A DNA stretch of 64,000 bases from Dyadobacter sp. CY261 (GTDB lineage Bacteria; Bacteroidota; Bacteroidia; Cytophagales; Spirosomataceae), in the NCBI RefSeq assembly GCF_021440085.1, contig NZ_JAKCPW010000004.1, positions 496,001 through 560,000 on the forward strand, given 5' to 3'. Below are positions 44,684 through 52,472 of this stretch, in pieces. The position numbers were made by a program, and so were the translations under genes. The notes beneath the pieces were generated by a model. The model ran no database searches and was not told where the DNA came from. It worked only from the letters and a program-made list of their open reading frames with translations. Within the stretch, counting starts at the first letter, position 1, and each line of letters begins with the position of its first letter.

Positions 44684-45061
44684 ATGGAAACCATCAAGCA
44701 AATCACGCTCGACAGCGAATGCGCTGTCATCACCGCTCATTGCGTAATGCTGTCCGACTCGACGTTCAACGATGTGAACATGAGCAACATCTCGATCGTA
44801 GATGCCAATCTGAGCGACCTCAAAATCGAAGGTGCACAGCTGGGCGGGGCGGTGTTTCAGAACATCGGCATGTGCCCGCCCGATCATCCGATGTACGACC
44901 CGAATGCCGAACAACGACCACTGTTTTTCGAGCATTGTGATTTACACAAAAGCCGGTTCGTCGCGTGCGATCTGAGCGGCGTGGAAATATCGGATTGCAA
45001 TATCGAAGGGTTGACCATCAATGGAAAACTGATTTCAGATTTGCTGAAAAACGGCATATGA
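44684..45061 (+). CDS. Pentapeptide-repeat-like protein
   Basis: The 125-residue protein shows right-handed beta-helix style repeats: STFNDVNMSNISIVDANLSD, KIEGAQLGGAVFQNIG and, after a loop rich in Pro (residues about 62-82), CDLHKSRFVACDLSGVEISD. The A(D/N)LXX periodicity is clear though the number of full coils is small. Pentapeptide proteins may mimic DNA or bind proteins; the role here is unknown. It lacks a signal peptide. Confidence 0.75.
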   Translation: METIKQITLDSECAVITAHCVMLSDSTFNDVNMSNISIVDANLSDLKIEGAQLGGAVFQNIGMCPPDHPMYDPNAEQRPLFFEHCDLHKSRFVACDLSGVEISDCNIEGLTINGKLISDLLKNGI

Positions 45062-45085
45062 GATCTGAAATCAGAGCAAAGTATC

Positions 45086-45667
45086 TTAAAACCGCATGCT
45101 CAGTCCGCCATTGAAAACCCCTTTATACCCGTAACCCAGCTCCACAAATACACCTACTTTATCGCCCATCCGTAATCCGACGGGGCTCGCTTGAAATGTG
45201 TAGCCAAAATCGGTCTCCGTCTGCATCTCGTAAAGGGTTTTATGTTTGGCGAAAAATCCCAGCCCAACGGTTCCATAAAATTGGAATCCGCGCTGTTTTA
45301 CCCAAAATAATGTGACTTCCCCAGCCGTGGTGAGCGAACGGCGTTTCCAGCGGTCGTCGCGAAAAAAGTTGGGTATCCACCTGTCGGGCGACGGGTTATA
45401 TACCGAGCTACCGCCTATCGCAAGCTTTTCTGAGACATAGTATTTGTACGTTAGCGACCACGCCGCGCCGGTAATCCTAACATCTTCCGGCTCGTTGATC
45501 AACGCGCTGAGTGAAAGTATAATCGCATCGGCAAAGGCATTCTCGGTAGCCATCAGCCCGGCGCTAAAATTCAGTTCTTCCTTACCTTTATCCTGTGCAT
45601 GAACCGGCGAAAATGCGCACCAAATGAGGTTGGATAAAATGATCGTTTTAAGTAGTGGGAAGTTCAT
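45086..45667 (-). CDS. Secreted outer-membrane beta-barrel-like protein
   Basis: This 193-residue protein has a signal peptide (LKTIILSNLIWCAFSPVHAQ) and a barrel-like pattern of strands ending in aromatic residues (AAWSLTYKYYVSEKLAIGGS, FQFYGTVGLGFFAKHKT, VGVFVELGYGYKGVFNGGLS) with a C-terminal MRF, the usual outer-membrane signal. Its start is 76 nt from the nearer of two palindromes shared with the divergent Crp/Fnr gene, so it is a probable target of that regulator. Confidence 0.78.
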   Translation of the reverse strand: MNFPLLKTIILSNLIWCAFSPVHAQDKGKEELNFSAGLMATENAFADAIILSLSALINEPEDVRITGAAWSLTYKYYVSEKLAIGGSSVYNPSPDRWIPNFFRDDRWKRRSLTTAGEVTLFWVKQRGFQFYGTVGLGFFAKHKTLYEMQTETDFGYTFQASPVGLRMGDKVGVFVELGYGYKGVFNGGLSMRF

Positions 45668-45742
45668 CGCGAGTAGTTTTTTGTTCTTTCAAATTAACTT
45701 CACGACTATTATTTTATACCTTGTCAGAAGACATCAGTTTAG

Positions 45743-45781
45743 CTTGTCGTACGACAAGATTTCACATTGTCGCACGACAAG
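45743..45781. promoter_or_regulatory. Two palindromic operators between the barrel gene and the Crp/Fnr gene
   Basis: CTTGTCGTACGACAAG at 45743-45758 is a perfect 16-bp palindrome. TTGTCGCACGACAA at 45767-45780 repeats it with one base changed in the centre. Centres are 23 nt apart, about two helical turns, so two dimers could bind the same face. They lie 34 nt upstream of the regulator start codon. Confidence 0.8.
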
Positions 45782-45814
45782 TTCCCCCCTACCCTTTATC
45801 ATTCCAATTGGACA

Positions 45815-46420
45815 ATGCAACTCTCCGAAGATATAAAACCATTGCACCATTTGCTGGAAGCCTCCAAATTCATGGTTTCGGAAGAAATCAGGGAGAAGTT
45901 CAAGCAGAACCTGAAAAGATTTATGATCCCGAAAGGAAGAGTGCTGGTTGATTTGGGACAGGTGAGTCCATCGCTATATTTTATTGAAAAAGGGGTCATG
46001 CGTACTTATTACCTGCGCGGGTCCGAGGATATTACTTCGCTGCTGGTTTCGGAAGGCGATATCGTTTGCATTGCGGAAAGCTTTTTATTGCAAAAACTAT
46101 CGAACGAAGTTTTGGAAACTTTGGAAGACACGACGGTTTATGCAATTTCTTACGACTCGTATCGAAAACTCGTTGAAGAAGATTCCTACATGGGCAAGCT
46201 GGCGGTAAGGCTTTTGGAACAACACCTCATCAACTTTACGGATAAGGTAAAGGTTTTCAAATATTTATCGGTAGAAGAGCGCATTGCACATTATATCGGT
46301 CAGCCATCGTCGCTTTTCCGCCGCATCCCAGATCATTACATTGCCACCTACCTGGGCACGACACCTGCTACTTTCAGTCGCTGCCTGAAAACAATGCCAT
46401 TCGACAAGAACCGTCCCTGA
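45815..46420 (+). CDS. Crp/Fnr family transcriptional regulator
   Basis: From ATG 45815 the product is 201 residues. The cyclic-nucleotide-binding-like domain (about 20-135) shows PKGRVLVDLGQVSPSLYFIE, KGVMRTYYLRGSEDITS and a C-helix, and a helix-turn-helix follows (ERIAHYIGQPSSLFRRIPDH, YIATYLGTTPATFSRCLKTM). No Cys cluster for an iron-sulfur switch is present. The ligand is unknown. Two palindromes in its promoter suggest autoregulation. The frame opens further upstream, but this would run across the operators. Confidence 0.9.
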   Translation: MQLSEDIKPLHHLLEASKFMVSEEIREKFKQNLKRFMIPKGRVLVDLGQVSPSLYFIEKGVMRTYYLRGSEDITSLLVSEGDIVCIAESFLLQKLSNEVLETLEDTTVYAISYDSYRKLVEEDSYMGKLAVRLLEQHLINFTDKVKVFKYLSVEERIAHYIGQPSSLFRRIPDHYIATYLGTTPATFSRCLKTMPFDKNRP

Positions 46421-46471
46421 CTTCGGCCTTGTCAATGTCTAATCCGTAGATTTCCGGGCGCATTTCGTTAT

Positions 46472-47131
46472 TCATATGTATCCGAACTCTTCAAGCTCGG
46501 AATGGATATCTTTAAGCAGCACGCTACGTCCAATGGGTACGATCAGGTACGTTTCATCCGCCAGGCCCAGAACATCTTCATAAGCGTGATCTGAAATCAG
46601 AATGCCTTTTCGGGCCTTTTGCTCGGCGATGACCTTTCCCATTTGTTCGATACTAAGGGGCGAAAGAGCGGCAAATGGCTCGTCCAGCAAAGTGAATGCA
46701 ACGGGCATCAGCAACACAATCAACGTCCCGAGCAACCGTCTGTTGCCTGTCGACAAATCTTTGACACGGGTCCTTCTGTACTGTTCCAAACCTTCAAAAT
46801 GGCGGCACAGGTCCGCAAAATCGACCTCATACAACCTGCATACGTCGCTCACACGCAGGTTCGCCGGTATAAAAGGGTGCTGAGGCAAATAGCTGATCAG
46901 CCCGGGATGGTGATATGGGTGCGAAATATAGTCGCCATTAATCCTCACCGACTGGTTCTGCCCGCGGAGCGTTCCAAAAATCATTTGCATCAGGCTTGAT
47001 TTCCCGGTCCCATTACGTCCGAGCAGCCCCGTCACATGGCCGGTCTGCATTTTAAAATAAATGCTTTGGAGAATTTTCCGTCCCTCATATTCCAGCCACA
47101 TGCTGTCCGCTTCGAGGATGTGACTTTTCAT
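46472..47131 (-). CDS. ABC transporter ATP-binding protein with degenerate signature
   Basis: The 219-residue ATPase has a Walker A GLLGRNGTGKSSLMQM, a Walker B region AFTLLDEPFAAL and an H-loop ILISDHAYEDV. The signature is VKDLSTGNRRLLGTLIVLL, so Gly-Gly-Gln of LSGGQ is replaced by Thr-Gly-Asn. ATG 47131 overlaps the stop of the upstream membrane gene (ATGA), indicating translational coupling. A function in transport or in a regulatory ATPase complex is open. Confidence 0.85.
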   Translation of the reverse strand: MKSHILEADSMWLEYEGRKILQSIYFKMQTGHVTGLLGRNGTGKSSLMQMIFGTLRGQNQSVRINGDYISHPYHHPGLISYLPQHPFIPANLRVSDVCRLYEVDFADLCRHFEGLEQYRRTRVKDLSTGNRRLLGTLIVLLMPVAFTLLDEPFAALSPLSIEQMGKVIAEQKARKGILISDHAYEDVLGLADETYLIVPIGRSVLLKDIHSELEEFGYI

Positions 47132-47454
47132 CGGATCCATTCCCTTGCTAGCTGAATAATACCCATTGATAAAAAGAACAGGGTGAAATCTGCGGCGAAT
47201 GCAGTGGCAAAAAGCTGGCGTTGAGAAAGGTTAGCATTGGCATAAAAGAAAAACAGATGTGCATACCTGCGGCGGAAAATGTAAATGGTGATGCCTTGTA
47301 AAAAGAATTTGTAAAGGACCAACGCGGGTATCAGCACATAAAGATTCCGGTCCGTCGGGCGGCCTAGCGCGAACCAGCTTATGATTGGAATAGCCCATAA
47401 ATAAAACCCGAAAGAGCGGTAAAAGATGGCTAATAGATGCAGTTTTGTCTTCAT
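47128..47454 (-). CDS. Small membrane protein coupled to the ABC ATPase
   Basis: This 108-residue protein has three hydrophobic stretches (FYLWAIPIISWFALG, YVLIPALVLYKFFLQGITIY and FATAFAADFTLFFLSMGIIQ) separated by basic residues. It lacks the size and motifs of a normal ABC permease. The stop overlaps the ATPase start by 4 nt. It may be a minimal membrane anchor or the remains of a larger permease. No family was recognised. Confidence 0.65.
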   Translation of the reverse strand: MKTKLHLLAIFYRSFGFYLWAIPIISWFALGRPTDRNLYVLIPALVLYKFFLQGITIYIFRRRYAHLFFFYANANLSQRQLFATAFAADFTLFFLSMGIIQLAREWIR

Positions 47455-47575
47455 TCAGAGCACCTTAACTATTGATATTTGCTAAAATAGCGATCAACCC
47501 TCCAATTAATTCGCGTTTAAGAATTTTTAACAACTTGCCAACCGGGCGATTTTTGATATCATCGGCATTTACATC

Positions 47576-48106
47576 ATGACGCGTGTGCCTACGAAACATA
47601 TTGTCAAGGCCGGATATCGGACCTCCGACCTCAGGGGGATCGGAATTGGAATAGATATCAGCTACGAGTATAAGTTGTTACCTTTCCTGTCGTTGGAAGC
47701 AACTTTGCGTGGCCAGACGAACACAGCAAACGATGCCATTTATAGCCGCACATTTGTCAAACCCTGGCGCGGTAACACTTGGCTGGGCGCGAAGGCACGT
47801 TGGTACTATGCCATGCCCGGGAGGATTCGAAAAGGGCTGAATGCAAACAATTTCAGTGGGGCTTACCTGGCAATGTTTTACAAACTCCCATTAAAATCGA
47901 TAGACAGGTACAATAGCAGCCCGTACAAGCGGATCGTAGGAGTTGCACCCGGCTTTCAGAGCCGTTTCCTGAATTGGGGACATATCGATATTTCGTTCGG
48001 TGCGTACTACACGGAGCCAAGACCGATGGAAGCATCGTGGCATCCTCTTTATCCAAACAAAAGCCCCTCCGACTTCAAACGAAATGTTATTTTTTCACTC
48101 AAATGA
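47576..48106 (+). CDS. Barrel-like protein, first of two tandem related ORFs
   Basis: The frame gives 176 residues, including DISYEYKLLPFLSLEATLRG, AKARWYYAMPGRIRKGLNAN and NFSGAYLAMFYKLPL. Strand pattern and aromatic content suggest an outer-membrane barrel-like fold, yet there is no signal peptide. Its middle region is similar to the following ORF, with matching order RGxxxxxGxxxRYYxxxxxxIRxGxxxNNxSGxY. Its stop overlaps the next start (ATGA). It may be a truncated copy of a longer ancestor. Confidence 0.6.
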   Translation: MTRVPTKHIVKAGYRTSDLRGIGIGIDISYEYKLLPFLSLEATLRGQTNTANDAIYSRTFVKPWRGNTWLGAKARWYYAMPGRIRKGLNANNFSGAYLAMFYKLPLKSIDRYNSSPYKRIVGVAPGFQSRFLNWGHIDISFGAYYTEPRPMEASWHPLYPNKSPSDFKRNVIFSLK

Positions 48107-48630
48107 CCGTCGGAATTGCGTTGGGAGACTGGAAGCGCTCCCTGCCTTTTCAGTTATGCGAGGTACTGCTATGCGATGAGGAAATTCACAATCAATGGAA
48201 ACTACGCTTTCCGGAATTCAGCCTAGGCCTGGACCAGCAGTCGCTGCGCACAGGCATTGCGCGCGAAACTAAACTAGGCAAAAGCCCCTTTTCGCTCGAC
48301 ATTAGTGCTAATGCTGAATTTTACGATAGGAAATGGGATCTGGTGCGCGGATCTTCGATTAAAGTGGGCCTGCAAGGACGATATTACTTTTTGCAGCGCA
48401 TGCCGATCCGACGGGGCAAAGCGGGCAATAATCTTTCCGGCTTTTATACCGCGTTCGAAATCGCAGTGCTTCATACCAAATACGGAAACACCAGCTACTC
48501 CCCTCATATAAATGAAAGGTACTGGTCCATTTCACCATCGATTGGTTTTCAGCAACGACTGTTTAAACATATTTATGTAGACACGAATGTCGGTTATCAT
48601 GTGTTACCGGCAGATGCCCTACCCTTATGA
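48103..48630 (+). CDS. Barrel-like protein, second of two tandem related ORFs
   Basis: From ATG 48103 the product is 175 residues and overlaps the previous gene by 4 nt. It contains PEFSLGLDQQSLRTGIARET, VGLQGRYYFLQRMPIRRGKA and NNLSGFYTAFEIAVLHTKY, then ISPSIGFQQRLFKHIYVDTN, aligned with GVAPGFQSRFLNWGHIDIS in the first ORF. It too lacks a signal peptide and ends VLPADALPL. No named family recognised. Confidence 0.6.
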   Translation: MTVGIALGDWKRSLPFQLCEVLLCDEEIHNQWKLRFPEFSLGLDQQSLRTGIARETKLGKSPFSLDISANAEFYDRKWDLVRGSSIKVGLQGRYYFLQRMPIRRGKAGNNLSGFYTAFEIAVLHTKYGNTSYSPHINERYWSISPSIGFQQRLFKHIYVDTNVGYHVLPADALPL

Positions 48631-48687
48631 CGCCCTACACCGGAGATACTCTGCGAAGCTCGCGCTCGGATTCACCTTTTGATCATC

Positions 48688-49233
48688 CTAAGCTCCTGCC
48701 TTCTTCTCCCGCATTCTCTTGACGATCCGCACGGCGGTCATGATTACGATGGCGAAAGCAATTAAACCGAGTACGCCCCACAGCCAGTCCACCGTATTTT
48801 TGAGCACCACCAAAAAGACGATCGAGAAAAGGAATACCGTCGCCACTTCATTAAAAAGCCGTAATTGGAATGAGGAGTACCGGAATTTACCGTTCCTTAT
48901 TTCAAGTAGGATTTTGCGCGTAATGGAATGATAAGCCAGCAAGCCGAGCACAAAAACGAGTTTCAGCCTCATCCAGCCCTGATCCAGCCACGCAGGTGTA
49001 ATGTACAGCATCGCAGTACCACAAAGTAACGCAAGCCAGCAAGCCGGCGTCATGATCGCATTGAAGAGCAGTTTTTCCATTTTGGTAAATTGTGCAAAAA
49101 GGATCTCGCGCTCCGGACTTGGCTTGTCGTTGGCTTCGGTGTGGTATACAAACAGCCGGGGCATATAAAAAAGCCCCGCAAACCAGCTGACTACGAATAT
49201 AATATGGAGCGCTTTGAAATGGAGATAGGTCAT
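48688..49233 (-). CDS. hemJ: HemJ-type protoporphyrinogen oxidase
   Basis: HemJ oxidises protoporphyrinogen IX in heme synthesis at the inner membrane. The 181-residue protein shows HFKALHIIFVVSWFAGLFYM with the conserved His and SWFAGL, four or five membrane segments, RLKLVFVLGLLAYHS with conserved Arg-Lys, and FQLRLFNEVATVFLFSIVFL with the R..NE motif. It is the UPF0093/CopD-like family member. Genes next to it are not heme genes. Confidence 0.9.
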   Translation of the reverse strand: MTYLHFKALHIIFVVSWFAGLFYMPRLFVYHTEANDKPSPEREILFAQFTKMEKLLFNAIMTPACWLALLCGTAMLYITPAWLDQGWMRLKLVFVLGLLAYHSITRKILLEIRNGKFRYSSFQLRLFNEVATVFLFSIVFLVVLKNTVDWLWGVLGLIAFAIVIMTAVRIVKRMREKKAGA

Positions 49234-49375
49234 AAACTACCCGAGGTTTGGTTCGGCCGGAATGTTATGCCAGCCCGATCTTTCGGCCTTTAAATTTCGT
49301 AAATATTATAGGATTACGGCGATAAAACTTTCTTGCGCCCGTAATCGTTACCGAAACAGTGATAACCCTATTGTT

Positions 49376-50065
49376 ATGATGAGAACCACGATCCCGATTT
49401 TCACGTTTATATTTTTGTGCTGCATGGCGTTAGTTTCATGCGCGCAGTCGGACAAAAAACACAAGAGCAAAATGGACAAAGAAACAGCCTCAACTGCATT
49501 GGATGAGACCAATGTCGATACCGCGAATACAGAGATCGCAACTTTTGGTACGGGATGTTTCTGGTGCACCGAGGCCGTATTAGAATCACTTGACGGTGTC
49601 AAGAAGGTGATCTCGGGCTACTCGGGCGGGCACGACCCCAACCCTACCTACAAAGCAGTTTGCACGGGCAATACTGGTCACGCCGAATGTGTGGAAGTGA
49701 CCTACGACCCTAAAGTGATCAGCTATGCAGAACTGCTGGAAGCATTTTTCCGCAGCCACGACCCAACTTCACTGAACCGTCAGGGAAATGATGTGGGTAC
49801 ACAATACCGTTCAGTAGTTTTTTACCATAATGACGAACAGAAACAGCTTGCTGAAACTGCTAAGACGGAACTGGACAAATCGGGTGCATATGCCAATCCA
49901 ATTGTAACCGAAATCACCAAATTCCAGAAATTTTACCCTGCCGAGGATTACCACCAGAATTATTTCGCCAACAATCCCGAGCAGGGATATTGCGCCTTCG
50001 TGATTGCACCAAAACTGGACAAATTTAAAAAGGTGTTTAAGGATAAGCTCCGCAAGCACATCTGA
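49376..50065 (+). CDS. msrA: Peptide-methionine (S)-S-oxide reductase, lipoprotein form
   Basis: MsrA reduces methionine-S-sulfoxide in damaged proteins. The 229-residue product starts with a lipoprotein signal (IFTFIFLCCMALVSC, Cys22), so it is probably anchored in the periplasm or outer membrane rather than the cytoplasm. The catalytic FGTGCFWCTEAVLESL (Cys61), GYSGGHDPNPTYKAVCTGNT, VEVTYDPKVISY and the recycling region YHQNYFANNPEQGYC are all present. ATG 49376 starts the signal; a longer frame from 49262 does not. It is monocistronic as far as visible. Confidence 0.93.
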   Translation: MMRTTIPIFTFIFLCCMALVSCAQSDKKHKSKMDKETASTALDETNVDTANTEIATFGTGCFWCTEAVLESLDGVKKVISGYSGGHDPNPTYKAVCTGNTGHAECVEVTYDPKVISYAELLEAFFRSHDPTSLNRQGNDVGTQYRSVVFYHNDEQKQLAETAKTELDKSGAYANPIVTEITKFQKFYPAEDYHQNYFANNPEQGYCAFVIAPKLDKFKKVFKDKLRKHI

Positions 50066-50206
50066 TTTTGGATTAAATAAAGAAGCCGGAACCGCTTATA
50101 AAGTTGGAATCTCCGGTTAATAACTATAAATGGCACAAGTTTTGAAGCATTGAAATAAACGCTTTAATTTGTGCCATTATTTTTTAACAATAACTAATCT
50201 ATTACG

Positions 50207-50737
50207 ATGAAAAAGACTCTATTCATGCTTGTTGTTGCCGCTCTTTTTAGCGCAGCTTCGGAGAAGGCTTTCGCCCAATTCGAAAAAGGAGATAAATTAT
50301 TGAATGCAGGTATCAACCTGGGCGGAACATATGGCGGCGGTGGTGTCGGCGTGGGTGCTTCCTTCGAAGGTGGCGTGCACGACTTTATCAGTGTTGGTGG
50401 CCAGGCTGACTTTACAACCTGGAACTACGGCTATGTTGGTTACAAATGGAGATATAACTTCTTTACAATAGCCGCAAGAGGTTCTTATCACTACGGTAAA
50501 CACTTTTTGAAACTAGACAACCTTGATTTGTACGCAGGTCCTTCACTTGGCTACCGTGTCTCTTCGTTCAACGATCCCGACGGTTGGTCAGGCATCTACG
50601 ATGACGGCTATGGTAGCGGTGTTTTCTTCGGCGTATTTGCCGGAGCACGCTACTACTTCAAGCCAAACATGGGCGTATTCGCAGAAGTTGGTTACAACGC
50701 ATCTCCTTTGAAAGCCGGTATCGCGTTCAAATTCTAA
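50207..50737 (+). CDS. Small outer-membrane beta-barrel protein
   Basis: The 176-residue protein has a signal peptide (MKKTLFMLVVAALFSAASEK, cleaved near AFAQ), then glycine/aromatic strands (GINLGGTYGGGGVGVGASFE, YKWRYNFFTIAARGSYHYGK, FAGARYYFKPNMGVFAEVGY) and ends GIAFKF. This is the pattern of small OmpA/OmpW-size 8-stranded barrels. Function unknown. It has a strong terminator. Confidence 0.85.
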   Translation: MKKTLFMLVVAALFSAASEKAFAQFEKGDKLLNAGINLGGTYGGGGVGVGASFEGGVHDFISVGGQADFTTWNYGYVGYKWRYNFFTIAARGSYHYGKHFLKLDNLDLYAGPSLGYRVSSFNDPDGWSGIYDDGYGSGVFFGVFAGARYYFKPNMGVFAEVGYNASPLKAGIAFKF

Positions 50738-50748
50738 GCATTAAAAAG

Positions 50749-50797
50749 ATACAAAAAGGGCGGGCTCCGGAATATTCGAGGCCCGCTCTTTTTGTAT
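50749..50797. terminator. Bidirectional terminator between convergent genes
   Basis: ATACAAAAAGGGCGGGC (50749-50765) pairs with GCCCGCTCTTTTTGTAT (50781-50797) with one G-T pair. T-runs exist on both strands. Confidence 0.9.
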
Positions 50798-50806
50798 ACG
50801 GGTTTT

Positions 50807-51604
50807 TTAAAACTGCACGGCGAAAGTCAGGTTGCCGCTTCGTTGCATGGGATTGAACGTCGGCCTGATGCTGAATGTCAGCGGCTCCCCGCGGCGGATC
50901 AGTTCCCGGCGAATGCGGCTCGCTTTGGAGCCGTTCTTACCAGCTTTCACAAAACCAACGGTACCGAATGTGGCTGCTCCGGCGAAGCCGCCCAGCATCA
51001 TATACGCTCCTTTGCGCGCCCGCAGTTCGTCCTGGTAGCTTTTGTAATAACCGTTATCATCAATGGCACTGGCCACAATGCCTGTCCCGATTCCCGCCAC
51101 GATTACGCCCACAGAAGTCCCCACAATGCCCATGATCATTCCCGTTTTCGAGCGTGTTTTGTAGAATTTGTACATGCTGCGCAAATGGTCAGGCGACGAT
51201 TTCCGCACGTCTTCGGCGAATTGAACGGATGGTTTCACCGGTCCGCCCGCCACTTTCCGGGATGGCTTAGGCTCCTGCGGACGACTTGCTTCGGCCGGTT
51301 TGTTAGGCGAATAGTAATTCTGGACTTCCAGAGTCGCCTCAAACGTTTCTACTTCACCGTTCCCATAGCGGATCGACGCGATCTCGCTTTTCTTCACTGA
51401 AAAAAGCGGCCCATCCGGATCGCTCATTTTCTTGTATTTAACAATCTGTTCGTCGACCTCCTGGATCAAAACTTCCAGTTTGGTCTCATCTCGCATGATA
51501 ATCACGTCAGCCTTGCGGGGCGTCTGCGCGTGCGCTTGTGTAACCAATAATATCATTAACATGGCCATGAGCTGAAATTTCAGCTTTTGTAGAGTTACTT
51601 TCAT
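50807..51604 (-). CDS. Secreted protein with membrane-hairpin region, paralogue 1
   Basis: The 265-residue protein has a signal peptide (LKFQLMAMLMILLVTQAHAQ) and the opening RKADVIIMRDETKLEVLIQE with KYKKMSDPDGPLFSVKKSEI and ASIRYGNGEVETF, a beta-domain widespread in Bacteroidota. A Gly/Ala-rich hydrophobic stretch (TGMIMGIVGTSVGVIVAGIG, then MMLGGFAGAATFGTVGFV) resembles a hairpin or glycine-zipper pair. It ends NLTFAVQF. The adjacent 51662-52396 gene has the same architecture. Function unknown. Confidence 0.8.
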   Translation of the reverse strand: MKVTLQKLKFQLMAMLMILLVTQAHAQTPRKADVIIMRDETKLEVLIQEVDEQIVKYKKMSDPDGPLFSVKKSEIASIRYGNGEVETFEATLEVQNYYSPNKPAEASRPQEPKPSRKVAGGPVKPSVQFAEDVRKSSPDHLRSMYKFYKTRSKTGMIMGIVGTSVGVIVAGIGTGIVASAIDDNGYYKSYQDELRARKGAYMMLGGFAGAATFGTVGFVKAGKNGSKASRIRRELIRRGEPLTFSIRPTFNPMQRSGNLTFAVQF

Positions 51605-51661
51605 TTGGGAAGGAGTTGTATCGATTGATTTAGCCCTATGAAAGTAACCAATTTTCGGTTA

Positions 51662-52396
51662 TCAGAACGACAACCTCAGCCCCAACCGTGCCGACTTATT
51701 GAACGGGTCGACGTACGGAGTGATCCTCAGCGTCGTCAACGGCTGGTTCCTTCGTTCCAGTTCGGTCTTGATTTTGCCGGCCTTGCGGCTATGTATCTTA
51801 TAGTTTTTAAAACCAATCAAACCAAAAACAACCCCTACCGCAGGCCCTGCGATGGCAAGCGAAGTACCGATAGTCTTGTTGTCAGGACTGTCGCCTGTGC
51901 TGGCCACGATAATGCCCGACACCAGCGTCGCTACCGCCACAGATGTAAAGACGATTGCGCCGGTTTTGCCGTCGATAGCGCGATTGTGATGGTATTCGTA
52001 TTTATCCCGAAGCTGGTCTGAGTTGGCCATTACCACGCTTTTCTCAAACGGGTCGGTGGGCAGGTTGTTCAGATCCGCATACTGGCCAACACTATCGGGC
52101 GGAATGCGGGTTGGCGGGATGGAATCTTTTACATTGATAACCTTACCGTTTTTCAACAAAACGCGAGCAACCTGGTCGAGGTAGATGTAGGTGGCTGCGC
52201 TGTCTGCTTTGCCGAGATCGCGGTAGTTGATTTTTTCGTAGCTCATCTGTGTAATGAGCGCCTGAATGCGTGAACTGTCACGTTTGACAATCACATCATT
52301 TTTGCGGCCTGTCTGTGCCATGGCCGCTTGGCCTAATATTACAAACAGCAAAACCCGGGTTAGTAGAGAGACGTTTCGTAACGTGTGTGCCCGCAT
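51662..52396 (-). CDS. Secreted protein with membrane-hairpin region, paralogue 2
   Basis: The 244-residue product has a signal peptide (VSLLTRVLLFVILGQAAMAQ), then RKNDVIVKRDSSRIQALITQ, KINYRDLGKADSA and ARVLLKNGKVINV, aligning with paralogue 1 in the same order. It also has the Gly/Ala-rich pair (AIVFTSVAVATLVSGIIVAS, IAGPAVGVVFGLIGFKN) and ends ARLGLRLSF. It lies 57 nt upstream of paralogue 1 on the same strand, probably in one operon. Function unknown. Confidence 0.8.
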   Translation of the reverse strand: MRAHTLRNVSLLTRVLLFVILGQAAMAQTGRKNDVIVKRDSSRIQALITQMSYEKINYRDLGKADSAATYIYLDQVARVLLKNGKVINVKDSIPPTRIPPDSVGQYADLNNLPTDPFEKSVVMANSDQLRDKYEYHHNRAIDGKTGAIVFTSVAVATLVSGIIVASTGDSPDNKTIGTSLAIAGPAVGVVFGLIGFKNYKIHSRKAGKIKTELERRNQPLTTLRITPYVDPFNKSARLGLRLSF

Positions 52397-52472
52397 AGGT
52401 TTAAGGTGTTTTGAATGGAAGAAGATGGGTTAAACGTACACAACTTTTTCACATTCAACAAAAACCATGCTA

